Source: Bacillus sp. ISL-51
Lineage (GTDB): Bacteria > Bacillota > Bacilli > Bacillales > Bacillaceae
Length of the DNA stretch: 64,000 bases
Direction of reading: 5' to 3'
Assembly: GCF_018613535.1 (NCBI RefSeq)
Contig: NZ_JAGGQB010000005.1
Span: 372,001 to 436,000 of the forward strand
Both the position numbers and the translations under genes were made by a program. Under the pieces are notes generated by a model. That model worked only from the letters and a program-made list of their open reading frames with translations, ran no database searches and was not told the DNA's origin. This document shows, piece by piece, positions 1 to 8,083 of this stretch (position 1 is its first letter; every line of letters starts with the position of its first letter).

Positions 1-229
1 CGGCAAGCTGGAATTCCCGCTCTAATTCTCCGATCATGTCGGTGATATCATCAACCGTCAGGTACGACAGGTAGCGGGCCCGGTGTTTTTCCGGCATTTC
101 TTTAAATAAAAACGCCATATCATAAGGCTGAAGTTCATCTATCATGCTGCGGAATTCTTTTATTTTTCCATCCCGCAATAAAATTATAATGCGTAATATG
201 AGTTCGTCATAGGTCATGTTTTGAACCAT
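1..229 (-). CDS. mgtE: Magnesium transporter MgtE, N-terminal part (cut by window edge)
   Basis: The reading frame runs from an ATG at 229 off the left edge and covers the first 76 residues. They match the MgtE N-domain, the cytoplasmic helical domain that gates the Mg2+ channel: a short helix, then a superhelical repeat with the typical Asp-Met-Ala-Phe-Leu-Phe segment. A strong ribosome site (AAAGGAGG) lies 11 bases before the ATG; a second in-frame ATG at 217 is less well placed. An M-box leader lies directly upstream, which fits Mg2+-repressed expression. In B. subtilis this locus is ykoK/mgtE. The membrane domain is outside the window, so completeness cannot be judged. Confidence 0.88.
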   Translation of the reverse strand, partial: MVQNMTYDELILRIIILLRDGKIKEFRSMIDELQPYDMAFLFKEMPEKHRARYLSYLTVDDITDMIGELEREFQLA

Positions 230-412
230 CGGGACTCGTACCTCCTTTACGGAGACGCGCCGTCTGTCAAAGAAAGTGCGGCGGACCGTCTCCTCATCAT
301 GTCATCACTTGTTATCTGGCTGTATATGGGTACTTCTTCTGACATACTCGAATGGGGAGAATCCATACTCCGCACCTCCTTATCATGCTCAGTCATGTAC
401 ATTTTGAGGCAT

Positions 413-437
413 AAAAAAAACCTTCTGAATTGAAGGC
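413..437 (-). terminator. Terminator hairpin of the M-box expression platform
   Basis: On the minus strand a CCTTC/GAAGG stem with a six-base loop is followed by eight T residues. It lies between the M-box and mgtE, as expected for Mg2+-dependent premature termination. Confidence 0.7.
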
Positions 438-454
438 GAAAAGAAGCACGGCAA

Positions 455-625
455 ATAAACGTGCGGGGCCTTCAATCGTAGAGCTTTAGCACTGTATGGC
501 ATAGGATGACCATCCAGCTGCGTTAAAAATCACCTTATGTCGATGATTCCTGTTGACCCATTGGCGTCTTTGGACATTTTTGGGCAGCAGCGTATCTCCA
601 TACAGGAGCCTCACCTAACGAAGTT
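455..625 (-). promoter_or_regulatory. M-box (ykoK leader) Mg2+ riboswitch
   Basis: The minus strand carries the conserved M-box blocks in order: CTTCGTTAGGTGAGGCTCC, then TACGCTGCTGCCC, the CCAAAGACGCCAATGGGTCAAC segment (split by loop bases), and TAAGGTG. It lies between a SigA-type promoter and mgtE, so high Mg2+ should fold it into the terminating form. Exact aptamer ends are approximate. The rest of the 230-455 spacer is untranslated leader. Confidence 0.92.
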
Positions 626-646
626 CCTATTTGAATTGACACACTG

Positions 647-675
647 AGATTACAGAAAAAAAAGGGATGTGTCAA
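647..675 (-). promoter_or_regulatory. SigA-type promoter of the M-box/mgtE transcript
   Basis: On the minus strand TTGACA (670-675) and TAATCT (647-652) are separated by 17 bases, just upstream of the M-box. Spacing and a consensus -35 make this a good vegetative promoter candidate. Confidence 0.7.
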
Positions 676-706
676 CCATAAAATGCGTTATTTCAGCTAT
701 CGGTGA

Positions 707-743
707 CAAAATAAACGGAATAAAGGCTGAAGCCCTTATTCCG
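707..743 (-). terminator. Rho-independent terminator of the 45-residue ORF
   Basis: The minus strand has a CGGAATAA/TTATTCCG stem with an inner GGGCT/AGCC-type pairing, followed by a T-rich tail (TTTATTTTG). It overlaps the stop codon of the small ORF. Confidence 0.65.
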
Positions 744-873
744 GCAAATCGCTTTCATCTTCTTCTGAGAGCAAATGATACGATTCATGCAGCATTAACG
801 CGTATTCCCCTTCTTTTGTCGGATGGGGAACGTATTCAGCCTGATTAATGTACTGCTCTTCTCTTTTTTTCAT
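736..873 (-). CDS. Small acidic protein, 45 residues (YkoL-like?)
   Basis: An ATG at 873 follows a good ribosome site (AAAAGGAGG) and opens a 45-codon frame ending in TAA. The product starts with a charged MKKREEQ segment, has a central His-Pro-Thr-Lys-Glu-Gly-Glu-Tyr motif and ends in an acidic SEEDESDLPE tail. There is no signal peptide or membrane segment. A terminator sits on the stop codon, so it looks like a monocistronic gene. In B. subtilis the small stress gene ykoL lies near mgtE; this could be its counterpart, but I am not certain of that match. Confidence 0.65.
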   Translation of the reverse strand: MKKREEQYINQAEYVPHPTKEGEYALMLHESYHLLSEEDESDLPE

Positions 874-930
874 GTGCAAACCTCCTTTTCACATTAGATT
901 GTCCAAAAGAATGCCTGTTATCATAGGAAA

Positions 931-957
931 GAAAAAACCCCGCCCGAGGGCGGGGTC
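931..957 (-). terminator. Terminator after the LysM glycosidase gene
   Basis: On the minus strand a perfect CCCCGCCC/GGGCGGGG hairpin is followed by TTTTTTC, just past the stop of the gene that ends at 963. Confidence 0.9.
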
Positions 958-962
958 AGGCG

Positions 963-2225
963 CTATATTTTTCGGATCGTGAAAAATTTCCGCAAGAGCC
1001 AAGGCCCCGGATTGAAGCCGAGCGTCAATTGCCACGCTCCGATTGCCTGAAGGCCGAATTCCCGCACGAGAACCATTTTTTCACTCATGCTTCTTACGTC
1101 TTCAAACCACACTTCATGGGCTCTTCCCTGTTCATCCGTGTACCGGAAATACGGCGAGCGGTCTTGCTCGGAATAGTGTATCGCCGACTGGTGCTTCATA
1201 GCGGTTTCAATCGCCCGCTGATTGGATATGGCCGTTCCGATGGTGCCCGGTTTGTACGGAATGAGCCAATCATAGCCATACAGCGGAACACCGAGAATCA
1301 CTTTTCTTCTCGGCACCCTGCTGATGGCAAAATTGATTGTTTCCCTGACCTCGGTCAAAGGCGCAACAGCTCCCGGCTCACTGCCCGCATGGTGCCAATC
1401 GTACGCCATAATAAACATGTAATCGACGACAGCACCGATTCCGCCGTAATCATACCCGCGAAGCCAAGGCACCCCTTCACTTGTTTTAGCCGGAACCGAT
1501 ATGGTTAAAGCAAGCTGATGCTGGGAAAGCCGGTTTTTTAATTCACGGAGAAAGCCTGTGAAAAGATCACGATCCGCTTCACTGATCCGTTCAAAATCAA
1601 TGTTTACACCGCCATACCCCTTTCTTGTGGTCAAACTTACGATATTGTTGACGAGGTTCGTCCGGGCTGACGGATTTTGCAGCACTTGATGGGCAAGGTC
1701 AGAACTGAACCCCCCGCCCGTCAGATTCGTAATGACGGCATGCGGCCGCACTCTGTTTTTCCACGTGGTTTCAATCGCTGTTTTGTCATTTAAATCATTC
1801 AAAAGGTCCCCATTTGGGCCAAAATGATATTCAAACAGCGATATCGCTGATGAATAGGGTGCATAATCGTTGATTAACGCTCTGTCTGCTTCAGGTGTCC
1901 GAATGACATAAAATTGCAGAGTACCGGCAAGGTAGTTCGAGATGTCAGGTATCCTCACCTTCATTCCCGCCTGTAAACGGTTTGGCAAAATCGCGGGATT
2001 GGCCTGCATCAGCTGCATTTGCAAAACATAAGACTTGCTCGCGATGACGGCATACGTATCATTCGGCTGAACCGTATATTCATAAAGAGGAATAAGCAGC
2101 GCTTGCCCCGGAACAATATTTGTTTCCTCAAGCCCGTTGACGCTTCTGATCCGGTCAACAGGAAATCCGTATCTCCTGCTTATTGAAAATAACGTGTCGC
2201 CAGACTGCACTGTATGAACAAACAT
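963..2225 (-). CDS. LysM-GH18 spore-type peptidoglycan glycosidase (YaaH/YdhD family)
   Basis: This 420-residue protein has two N-terminal LysM domains (about 2-46 and 49-93) that bind peptidoglycan, followed by a glycoside hydrolase 18 domain (about 100-415). The GH18 signature GGVNIDFE lies at 205-212, with Glu212 as the expected proton donor and Asp210 as its partner. The layout and length match B. subtilis YaaH (SleL) and YdhD, spore cortex or coat glycosidases. There is no signal peptide, as is usual for proteins assembled from the mother cell. The start at 2225 follows an AGGAG-type site. The gene is monocistronic with its own terminator. I cannot tell which of the two paralogues it is, so no symbol is given. 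Confidence 0.88.
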   Translation of the reverse strand: MFVHTVQSGDTLFSISRRYGFPVDRIRSVNGLEETNIVPGQALLIPLYEYTVQPNDTYAVIASKSYVLQMQLMQANPAILPNRLQAGMKVRIPDISNYLAGTLQFYVIRTPEADRALINDYAPYSSAISLFEYHFGPNGDLLNDLNDKTAIETTWKNRVRPHAVITNLTGGGFSSDLAHQVLQNPSARTNLVNNIVSLTTRKGYGGVNIDFERISEADRDLFTGFLRELKNRLSQHQLALTISVPAKTSEGVPWLRGYDYGGIGAVVDYMFIMAYDWHHAGSEPGAVAPLTEVRETINFAISRVPRRKVILGVPLYGYDWLIPYKPGTIGTAISNQRAIETAMKHQSAIHYSEQDRSPYFRYTDEQGRAHEVWFEDVRSMSEKMVLVREFGLQAIGAWQLTLGFNPGPWLLRKFFTIRKI

Positions 2226-2330
2226 AGGAGTCCTCCATTTCCTTTTTTAAAAAAGGCGCGCGATAAACACTCTTCCTATCTTTATGAATGACAGTCCGGC
2301 CCGATTCCTCTCTTCAGCCGGGAAAAGCTG

Positions 2331-2359
2331 TTTACAAATCAGAATTGATCAACTATGAT
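2331..2359 (+). promoter_or_regulatory. SigA-type promoter of the ykoEDC transcript
   Basis: TTTACA (2331-2336) and TATGAT (2354-2359) have a 17-base spacer and precede the TPP riboswitch by about 30 bases. Confidence 0.65.
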
Positions 2360-2389
2360 GATGTCATCATAAAAAACTGTATAGGAAAC

Positions 2390-2486
2390 GCACTAGGGGT
2401 GCTGTAATGGCTGAGATAAAACATGCTGCGGCGTGTTTTGATCCCTTATAACCCGATCTGGATAATACCAGCGTGGGGAAGTGCAG
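2390..2486 (+). promoter_or_regulatory. TPP (THI-box) riboswitch
   Basis: The THI-box core is intact: AGGGGTGCT, GGCTGAGATAAA, CCCTTATAACCCGATCTG, GATAATACCAGCGTGGGGAA, closed by the GCAC/GTGC P1 stem. It lies upstream of a terminator and the transporter genes ykoEDC, so thiamine pyrophosphate should switch them off. Confidence 0.96.
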
Positions 2487-2531
2487 ATTGACCGAAGCGC
2501 GGTTTATTTTCCATGCGTTTTCGTTCTGTTG

Positions 2532-2562
2532 CTGCATATTCCCTTGGATATGCAGTTTTTTA
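2532..2562 (+). terminator. Terminator of the TPP riboswitch
   Basis: A CTGCATAT/ATATGCAG stem with an eight-base loop is followed by a T run (TTTTTTATTTT). It forms the off-state of the THI-box leader. Confidence 0.88.
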
Positions 2563-2681
2563 TTTTCATTTAAAAACGGGAGGGAAACGAGAATGATGAA
2601 GCCGAATGATCATTTCCTGTAACGAAGTCAGTATTCAATAGCAGCCGATAATTCAACAGACAAGAAAGCAGGAGATTAAAA

Positions 2682-3281
2682 ATGAAGAACTGGAAAATGA
2701 GAGAAATTGTTGTCATGTCAGTCATCAGTGTTGTATTCGCCGTCATCTATTTATTGTCTACTCACTTAAGCAATATAGCGGCCGGTTTTTTCGGCCGGAT
2801 GAGCTATGAACCGATTTACGGCATTTGGTTTATCGTATCGGTTATTGCCGCATACATCATTCAAAAACCCGGAGCGGCGCTTATTTCTGAAGTCATTGCC
2901 GCATTTGTGGAGTGTCTTCTCGGAAATCCGTCAGGCCCGATGGTCATTCTGATAGGAATTGCGCAGGGGCTGGGAGCGGAAGCCGTCTTTTCAGCCACAC
3001 GCTGGCGGGTCTATTCCCTGCCTGTTTTGCTGTTGGCGGGGATGGGTTCTTCTGTGACAAGCTTTATTTATGATTTGTTTGTTTCCGGCTACTCTGTTTT
3101 GAATCCGGGTTTATTGGCAGTTATGCTGATCATCCGTCTTGCTTCCGGTGCGATTCTTGCCGGGCTTCTCGGAAAAGTGATCAGCGACTCGCTTGCCTAT
3201 ACGGGCGTGCTGAACGGAATGGCGCTCGGAAAGGCATTCAAAAAGAAAAAGAAACAGGTGACCCAAGATGCAGGCATCTGA
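2682..3281 (+). CDS. ykoE: Thiamine/hydroxymethylpyrimidine ECF transporter S-component YkoE
   Basis: This 199-residue hydrophobic protein has about six membrane helices and a basic C-terminal tail rich in lysine. It is the substrate-binding S-component of an energy-coupling-factor transporter. In B. subtilis YkoE works with YkoD (ATPase) and YkoC (transmembrane T-component) to import thiamine or its pyrimidine precursor. The ATG at 2682 follows AGGAG. The gene is first in the operon here and overlaps ykoD by 14 bases. The soluble partner gene ykoF, which precedes ykoE in B. subtilis, is missing between the riboswitch and this gene. Confidence 0.9.
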   Translation: MKNWKMREIVVMSVISVVFAVIYLLSTHLSNIAAGFFGRMSYEPIYGIWFIVSVIAAYIIQKPGAALISEVIAAFVECLLGNPSGPMVILIGIAQGLGAEAVFSATRWRVYSLPVLLLAGMGSSVTSFIYDLFVSGYSVLNPGLLAVMLIIRLASGAILAGLLGKVISDSLAYTGVLNGMALGKAFKKKKKQVTQDAGI

Positions 3282-4905
3282 TCCGCTTCTCACGGTTGAC
3301 CGTCTGACATTTTCTTATGAAGAGGATGAAAAACCGATTATTCAAGACGTATCATTTCAGCTGAAAAAAGGAGAACGTGCCTTATTGCTCGGTCCGAGCG
3401 GGTGCGGCAAAAGCTCGCTTGCCCTTTGCTTAAACGGCCTTTATCCGGAATCGTGCGACGCGGTTCAAACAGGCCGTATTGCCTTATACGGGACACCCCT
3501 GTCAGATCTGTCAGAGCCTGCCGCCAAATCAATCGGCGCGGTGTTTCAAGATCCGGATCAGCAATTTTGCATGCTGACGGTTGAGGATGAAATCGCCTTC
3601 GGACTGGAAAATCTGCAATATGCAAAAGAAGACATGGACAGGATCATTGATGATGTGCTGGAAAAATTCGAAATTCTCCATCTGAAGAAACGAACAATCA
3701 CTGCCCTGTCAGGCGGGTTAAAGCAAAAAGTCGCGCTCGCTTGTATTATCGCGATGGAGCCTGAACTTATTATTTTGGATGAACCGACGGCTCAGCTTGA
3801 TCCTTATTCTGCGCGTGAATTCGTACAGCTGATCAGAGAACTCCAAAAGAAAAAAGGCTTCGGCCTTCTCGTTATTGAACATCAGCTCGATCATTGGGCG
3901 CCGTGGATGGACAGAACGATTGTGCTTGACGAATCGGGGCGGAAAGTGATGGACGGGCCGACAAAAGACATCTTTCAATTTCAGCTTGATGAGCTGACGC
4001 AGCTCGGAATAACCATTCCGCGCGTCATTACTTTGCAGAAGCATCTTCGTATCCCTTTTACTTTGTGCAAAGAAACCCTTTTTAACGAGCCGTTCCCTCC
4101 CCTTTCGGATAACGGAGGGATCAAGCCTTCTTCAGAAGATGCGCTCAGCGTTCACGATCTGTCATTTAAAAGAGGATCGAAACCGATTTTTCAGAACCTG
4201 GGCTTTTCCGTAAAAAAAGGCTCAATCACTGCGATTGCCGGGCCTAACGGCACCGGAAAGTCCACGCTTCTCTCAGTGCTTGCCCGGCTGAATCGGCCGG
4301 AGAGCGGACTGATTGAAATAGATGGAAGACCGATTGATTCCTATTCTGAAAAAGAGCTGCGGCGCCATATGGGATTTGTATTCCAAAATCCTGAGCACCA
4401 GTTTGTCACTGACACAGTCATGGATGAACTGCTATTCGGCTTTGAACGTCATAAGGGAGTGAAGGAGAAAGCCCTTCAGCTGTTAACCCGGTTCGGGCTC
4501 CGGCGCTATGTCTCGTATCATCCGTTTTCGTTAAGCCAAGGACAAAAACGCAGGCTCAGCGTTGCGACAATGCTGATGCACGATGTAAAAATGCTGCTGC
4601 TTGATGAGCCGACATTCGGCCAAGACGCAAAGACGGCGCGTGAATGTATGCAAATGCTTCAAGAGATTCAAGCAGAAGGAACGGCGGTTCTAATGGTGAC
4701 ACACGATATGGAGCTTGTCTCCGAATATGCCGACAGCATTCTTGTGCTTCATGATACGAACCTGGTTTACTATGGGTCACCTGACTCTCTGTTTTCTGAA
4801 CGGCACGGGCTCGTTGAACAGGCAAAGCTGGCTTTGCCGCTGAAGTATGAATGGATGAGACAAGATGGGAGGCAGAGACATGAATCACCGGCTGCAAGCT
4901 GTTAA
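3268..4905 (+). CDS. ykoD: ECF transporter duplicated ATP-binding protein YkoD
   Basis: The 545-residue protein contains two complete ABC ATPase domains. The first has Walker [10 protein letters not shown] (near 43), signature [10 protein letters not shown] and Walker [10 protein letters not shown]. The second has Walker [10 protein letters not shown] (near 325), signature [10 protein letters not shown] and Walker [10 protein letters not shown]. Both domains carry the Q-loop (VFQDPDQQ and VFQNPEHQ), so each site looks competent. It supplies energy to the YkoE/YkoC transporter for thiamine-related substrates. It overlaps ykoE upstream and ykoC downstream, indicating translational coupling, and belongs to the TPP-riboswitch operon. 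Confidence 0.93.
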   Translation: MQASDPLLTVDRLTFSYEEDEKPIIQDVSFQLKKGERALLLGPSGCGKSSLALCLNGLYPESCDAVQTGRIALYGTPLSDLSEPAAKSIGAVFQDPDQQFCMLTVEDEIAFGLENLQYAKEDMDRIIDDVLEKFEILHLKKRTITALSGGLKQKVALACIIAMEPELIILDEPTAQLDPYSAREFVQLIRELQKKKGFGLLVIEHQLDHWAPWMDRTIVLDESGRKVMDGPTKDIFQFQLDELTQLGITIPRVITLQKHLRIPFTLCKETLFNEPFPPLSDNGGIKPSSEDALSVHDLSFKRGSKPIFQNLGFSVKKGSITAIAGPNGTGKSTLLSVLARLNRPESGLIEIDGRPIDSYSEKELRRHMGFVFQNPEHQFVTDTVMDELLFGFERHKGVKEKALQLLTRFGLRRYVSYHPFSLSQGQKRRLSVATMLMHDVKMLLLDEPTFGQDAKTARECMQMLQEIQAEGTAVLMVTHDMELVSEYADSILVLHDTNLVYYGSPDSLFSERHGLVEQAKLALPLKYEWMRQDGRQRHESPAASC

Positions 4906-5641
4906 CCCGACGATAAAAGCGGCGGCTGTCCTTTGCTGTGTCGTGATGCTGTCGTTTATTTATAATCCATATACGCCGGCTTTGTTTTACATTATCATCG
5001 TGGCAGGTGTCATAACGGCAGGCCGGATTCCGCTGAAAAAATGGCTTCTGTTTACGGTTCCGTTTTTCATTCTCGCCTTCGGCTGCTTATGGACAGCGGC
5101 CGTTTTCGGAAATGTCCCGACAACCGCCGGCAACCTGCTGTTCCGGCTGGGGCCTATTTCCGTCAACAGTGACAACGCGGCACTCGGCGTTTCGATCGGC
5201 TTTCGCATTTTATGTTTTTCTGCTTTGTCGATGATGTTTATTTTCACAACCGATCCGATTCTGTTTATGCTGAGTCTCATTCAGCAGTGCAAGCTGCCGC
5301 CGAAGCTTGCGTACGGCATTATCGCCGGTTTTCGGTTTCTTCCTCTTCTGAAAGACGAGATCCGGATCATCAGGCAGGCGCACAGAATCAGAGGCGCTGT
5401 GACTGAATCCGGCCTGAAAGGAAAGCTGTCCGCCTTTACACGCTATACCATTCCGCTTTTGGCAGGTGCGATCCGGAAAGCGGAACGCACAGCCATCGCA
5501 ATGGAATCAAAAGGTTTTACAGGCAGCCGAAACCGTACGTATTACAGGACCGTGACTGTGCGGGGCGGCGACTGGTTCTTTTTCCTGCTCGTCCTTTTAT
5601 TATTTGGCGCAAGTTATACTGTCTCTTTATTCTTTTTATAA
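4880..5641 (+). CDS. ykoC: ECF transporter transmembrane T-component YkoC
   Basis: A 253-residue CbiQ-type membrane protein with about five to six helices. The cytoplasmic coupling-helix region carries the two Ala-Arg-Gly-like motifs typical of the family (RQAHRIRGA and AIAMESKGF), which dock on the paired ATPase domains of YkoD. I chose the ATG at 4880 because GGGAGG lies six bases upstream; an earlier in-frame ATG at 4865 has no spacing for a site. The gene starts inside the ykoD end. It is the last gene of the thiamine operon. Confidence 0.9.
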   Translation: MNHRLQAVNPTIKAAAVLCCVVMLSFIYNPYTPALFYIIIVAGVITAGRIPLKKWLLFTVPFFILAFGCLWTAAVFGNVPTTAGNLLFRLGPISVNSDNAALGVSIGFRILCFSALSMMFIFTTDPILFMLSLIQQCKLPPKLAYGIIAGFRFLPLLKDEIRIIRQAHRIRGAVTESGLKGKLSAFTRYTIPLLAGAIRKAERTAIAMESKGFTGSRNRTYYRTVTVRGGDWFFFLLVLLLFGASYTVSLFFL

Positions 5642-5683
5642 AAACAGGCCGCCGGAGACGATTCGGCAGCCTGTTTTTGTTAT
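5641..5683. terminator. Bidirectional terminator between ykoC and rsbRB
   Basis: An AAACAGGC..GCCTGTTT stem with an inner CCGCCG/CGGCAG pairing is flanked by A residues on one side and T residues on the other. It serves the converging ykoC (+) and rsbRB (-) genes. Confidence 0.85.
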
Positions 5684-5694
5684 GTACGCTTCTG

Positions 5695-6528
5695 TCACTG
5701 ATTATAATTAAGCGCTTGAGCCAAATTTGACTTAATCGTAATATTTGAGAAATTAATACCGAGCTGAACGGCCGTTTGGGCGATTTCCGGCCTGATTCCG
5801 GATAAGGTCGATTTGACTCCGATTAAATTAAGCGCCTCAATCAATTTAAAGATTTGGTGCGCCACCATCGTATCCACGACCACCACGCCCGACAAGTCGA
5901 TTAACAAATGCTCGACAAGCCTGTCTGCACAGGTGCTCAACGTGTTTTCAAGAATAAATTTAGCCCGCTCAGTGTCGATATCCCCGACAAGGGGCAAAAG
6001 GGCCGTGCGTTTGCTGAGTGTGATGACCGGCGAGCTTAATTCTAATATCATTTCCCGCTGCGCGTTCAGCTGCATTTTCGAATTATGCTCGGCATGATCA
6101 ACAAACGTATAAATGGTAAAATCAAATACCTGAACGATTAAATCCTCCCATTTCTTCCTTTCTCCCCGTGCAAACAAAGACTCATGAGAATCGGCAAACG
6201 CATCGTAATAACTTTTATACAGCGTCCGGTTTCTCATAAATTCACGGACCACATATTGAACGGGTGTGTCTAAATGCTTCTGGTCCTTCGCAAGCTCGAT
6301 CACCCACCGTTCGAACTCTTCCAAAAATTCTTTTTCCGGTTTGATATACATGTTATTAATATGCCGGTAAAATTCTTTATCCTGCTCAAAAAGTTCTTCT
6401 GTCATAACCGGATTCGTCAAGGAATAGATCGAATTGGGGTCTGTGTCTTCCATTGTGTCGATCCAATCTTTTGCAATTTGATCAACCTGTCCTGAAAAAT
6501 ATTCGTATAATGCTTCATTTAGTTTCAT
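5695..6528 (-). CDS. rsbRB: Stressosome co-antagonist RsbRB
   Basis: The 277-residue protein has a non-haem globin-like N-terminal sensor half (about 1-145) and a C-terminal STAS domain (about 155-270). The STAS part shows the family signatures PLVGDIDTERAK (179-190) and LIDLSGVVVVDTMVAHQ (209-225). RsbR paralogues form the stressosome with RsbS, hold the RsbT kinase and release it under environmental stress to activate SigB. Length equals B. subtilis RsbRB (YkoB). It is monocistronic, with an AGAAGAGG ribosome site, and is divergent from ispA. Confidence 0.92.
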   Translation of the reverse strand: MKLNEALYEYFSGQVDQIAKDWIDTMEDTDPNSIYSLTNPVMTEELFEQDKEFYRHINNMYIKPEKEFLEEFERWVIELAKDQKHLDTPVQYVVREFMRNRTLYKSYYDAFADSHESLFARGERKKWEDLIVQVFDFTIYTFVDHAEHNSKMQLNAQREMILELSSPVITLSKRTALLPLVGDIDTERAKFILENTLSTCADRLVEHLLIDLSGVVVVDTMVAHQIFKLIEALNLIGVKSTLSGIRPEIAQTAVQLGINFSNITIKSNLAQALNYNQ

Positions 6529-6747
6529 ACCTCTTCTCCTTTCCCATTTCCAATTATAGCGTCAGCGGGTGCCGATTCACAGTGAAAGCTGTTAATCCAT
6601 CCATTTATTTGAAAATAATTAGTGCAATGGATTGCGCCTGTTTTGTCAAAATGCTTCAAATGTCTCTTTCCAAGCGGCGGTCTCTGCCATAAAATAGTAG
6701 CAACACCCTTGTATCCACTTGCAAACATAAAAAAGGAGGGCTTTTTT

Positions 6748-7707
6748 ATGAATGGTGAAATGCGCTTGATCCCGTATGTCACGAATGAGCAGATGATGGA
6801 TGTGAACGAGCTTCCTGAGGGTATTAAAGTGATTAAGGCGCCAGAATTGTGGGCAAAAGGGTTTAAAGGCAAAGATATTAAAATCGCGGTTCTTGATACA
6901 GGCTGCGACACGAACCACCCGGATTTAAAAGATCGGATTATCGGCGGTAAAAATTTTACCGATGATGACGGAGGCAAAGAGGATGCGATTTCCGATTATA
7001 ACGGACACGGCACCCATGTTTCCGGAACGATTGCTGCTAATGATGCAAACGGCGGAATTTCTGGGGTTGCGCCAGAGGCAAGCCTGTTAATCGTCAAGGT
7101 GCTCGGCGGTCAAAACGGCAGCGGAAAGTATGAATGGATTATTAACGGCATTAATTATGCGGTTGAACAAAAGGCTGATATTATTTCCATGTCACTCGGC
7201 GGACCGAGCGATGTGCCGGAGCTGAAAGAAGCCGTCACAAATGCCGTGAAAAACGGCGTGCTGGTCGTCTGCGCAGCAGGAAATGAAGGTGACGGAGACG
7301 AGCGGACAGAAGAGCTTTCTTATCCCGCTGCTTACAACGAAGTCATTGCAGTCGGATCGGTTTCCGTAGCTCGAGAATCGTCTGAATTTTCAAACGCCAA
7401 TAAAGAAATTGACCTTGTCGCTCCAGGAGAAAATATTCTCTCCACCCTCCCTAATCATAAATACGGAAAGCTGACGGGCACTTCAATGGCAGCCCCGCAT
7501 GTGAGCGGAGCGCTCGCCTTGATTAAAGGGCTTGAACAAGATGCTTTTCAGCGAACGCTGTCTGAGGCTGAAGTTTATGCCCAGCTTGTACGCCGGACGC
7601 TTCCGCTTGATATTGCCAAAACATTAGCGGGGAACGGATTTCTTTATTTAGACGCACCTGACGTGCTGATGGAAAAAGCCGAACAGTCACAGCTGCTGTC
7701 TCTATAA
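6748..7707 (+). CDS. ispA: Intracellular serine protease IspA
   Basis: A 319-residue subtilisin-family protease without a signal peptide. The catalytic triad is Asp50 (VLDTG), His87 (NGHGTH) and Ser246 (GTSMAAP), with oxyanion Asn179 (AAGNE). The N-terminus carries the LIPY propeptide motif (residues 7-10) that keeps intracellular subtilisins inactive until cleaved. I chose the ATG at 6748, preceded by AAAGGAGGG; the longer frame upstream is non-coding. The enzyme degrades cytoplasmic proteins in stationary phase and sporulation. The C-terminus is highly divergent, as is normal for ISPs. Confidence 0.95.
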   Translation: MNGEMRLIPYVTNEQMMDVNELPEGIKVIKAPELWAKGFKGKDIKIAVLDTGCDTNHPDLKDRIIGGKNFTDDDGGKEDAISDYNGHGTHVSGTIAANDANGGISGVAPEASLLIVKVLGGQNGSGKYEWIINGINYAVEQKADIISMSLGGPSDVPELKEAVTNAVKNGVLVVCAAGNEGDGDERTEELSYPAAYNEVIAVGSVSVARESSEFSNANKEIDLVAPGENILSTLPNHKYGKLTGTSMAAPHVSGALALIKGLEQDAFQRTLSEAEVYAQLVRRTLPLDIAKTLAGNGFLYLDAPDVLMEKAEQSQLLSL

Positions 7708-7773
7708 TATTTTTTTCATATAATGTTATCTTCATTTGTCAGATATTCAGTTTTTAAAATATGAGATTTTCTA

Positions 7774-7803
7774 TTGACAGTGATCTTCATAAGCTGTTAA
7801 GAT
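7774..7803 (+). promoter_or_regulatory. SigA-type promoter of metE
   Basis: TTGACA (7774-7779) and TAAGAT (7798-7803) with an 18-base spacer precede the SAM leader. Confidence 0.65.
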
Positions 7804-7845
7804 TACCAACAAATGATGTAACTTTTCAAAAAAATTAAAATAATT

Positions 7846-8004
7846 TCTCTTATCGAGAGTTGGGCGAGGGATTGGCCTTTTGACCCCAACAGCAACCGAC
7901 CGTAATACCATTGTGAGATGGGGCGCGTGATTTTTGCGCCGAGACGATTTGTCTCTTAAGGCACGGTGCTAATTCCATCAGACGTGATCTGAGAGATAAG
8001 AGAG
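7846..8004 (+). promoter_or_regulatory. SAM-I (S-box) riboswitch of metE
   Basis: The S-box elements are present in order: CTCTTATCGAGAGTTGGGCGAGGGA, GGCCTTTTGACCCC, GCAACCGACC, GGTGCTAATTCC and GAGAGATAAGAG, the last closing P1 with the first. It precedes a terminator and metE, so SAM should stop transcription of methionine synthase. Confidence 0.97.
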
Positions 8005-8020
8005 GCTGACTTTTGATGTT

Positions 8021-8056
8021 AAAGCCTCTTTCTCTCATGAGAAAGAGGCTTTTTTG
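8021..8056 (+). terminator. Terminator of the metE S-box leader
   Basis: An AAGCCTCTTTCTC/GAGAAAGAGGCTT hairpin with a very short loop is followed by TTTTT. Confidence 0.95.
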
Positions 8057-8083
8057 TTACATCTCACTAAAGGAGGAGACATA

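Noticed and set aside
221..433. A 70-codon plus-strand frame in the mgtE leader
   Set aside because: It lies antisense to the untranslated leader and terminator of the M-box and shows no coding features.
1029..1508. A 159-codon plus-strand frame inside the GH18 gene
   Set aside because: It lies fully inside a clear LysM-GH18 gene on the other strand and has no protein-like features.
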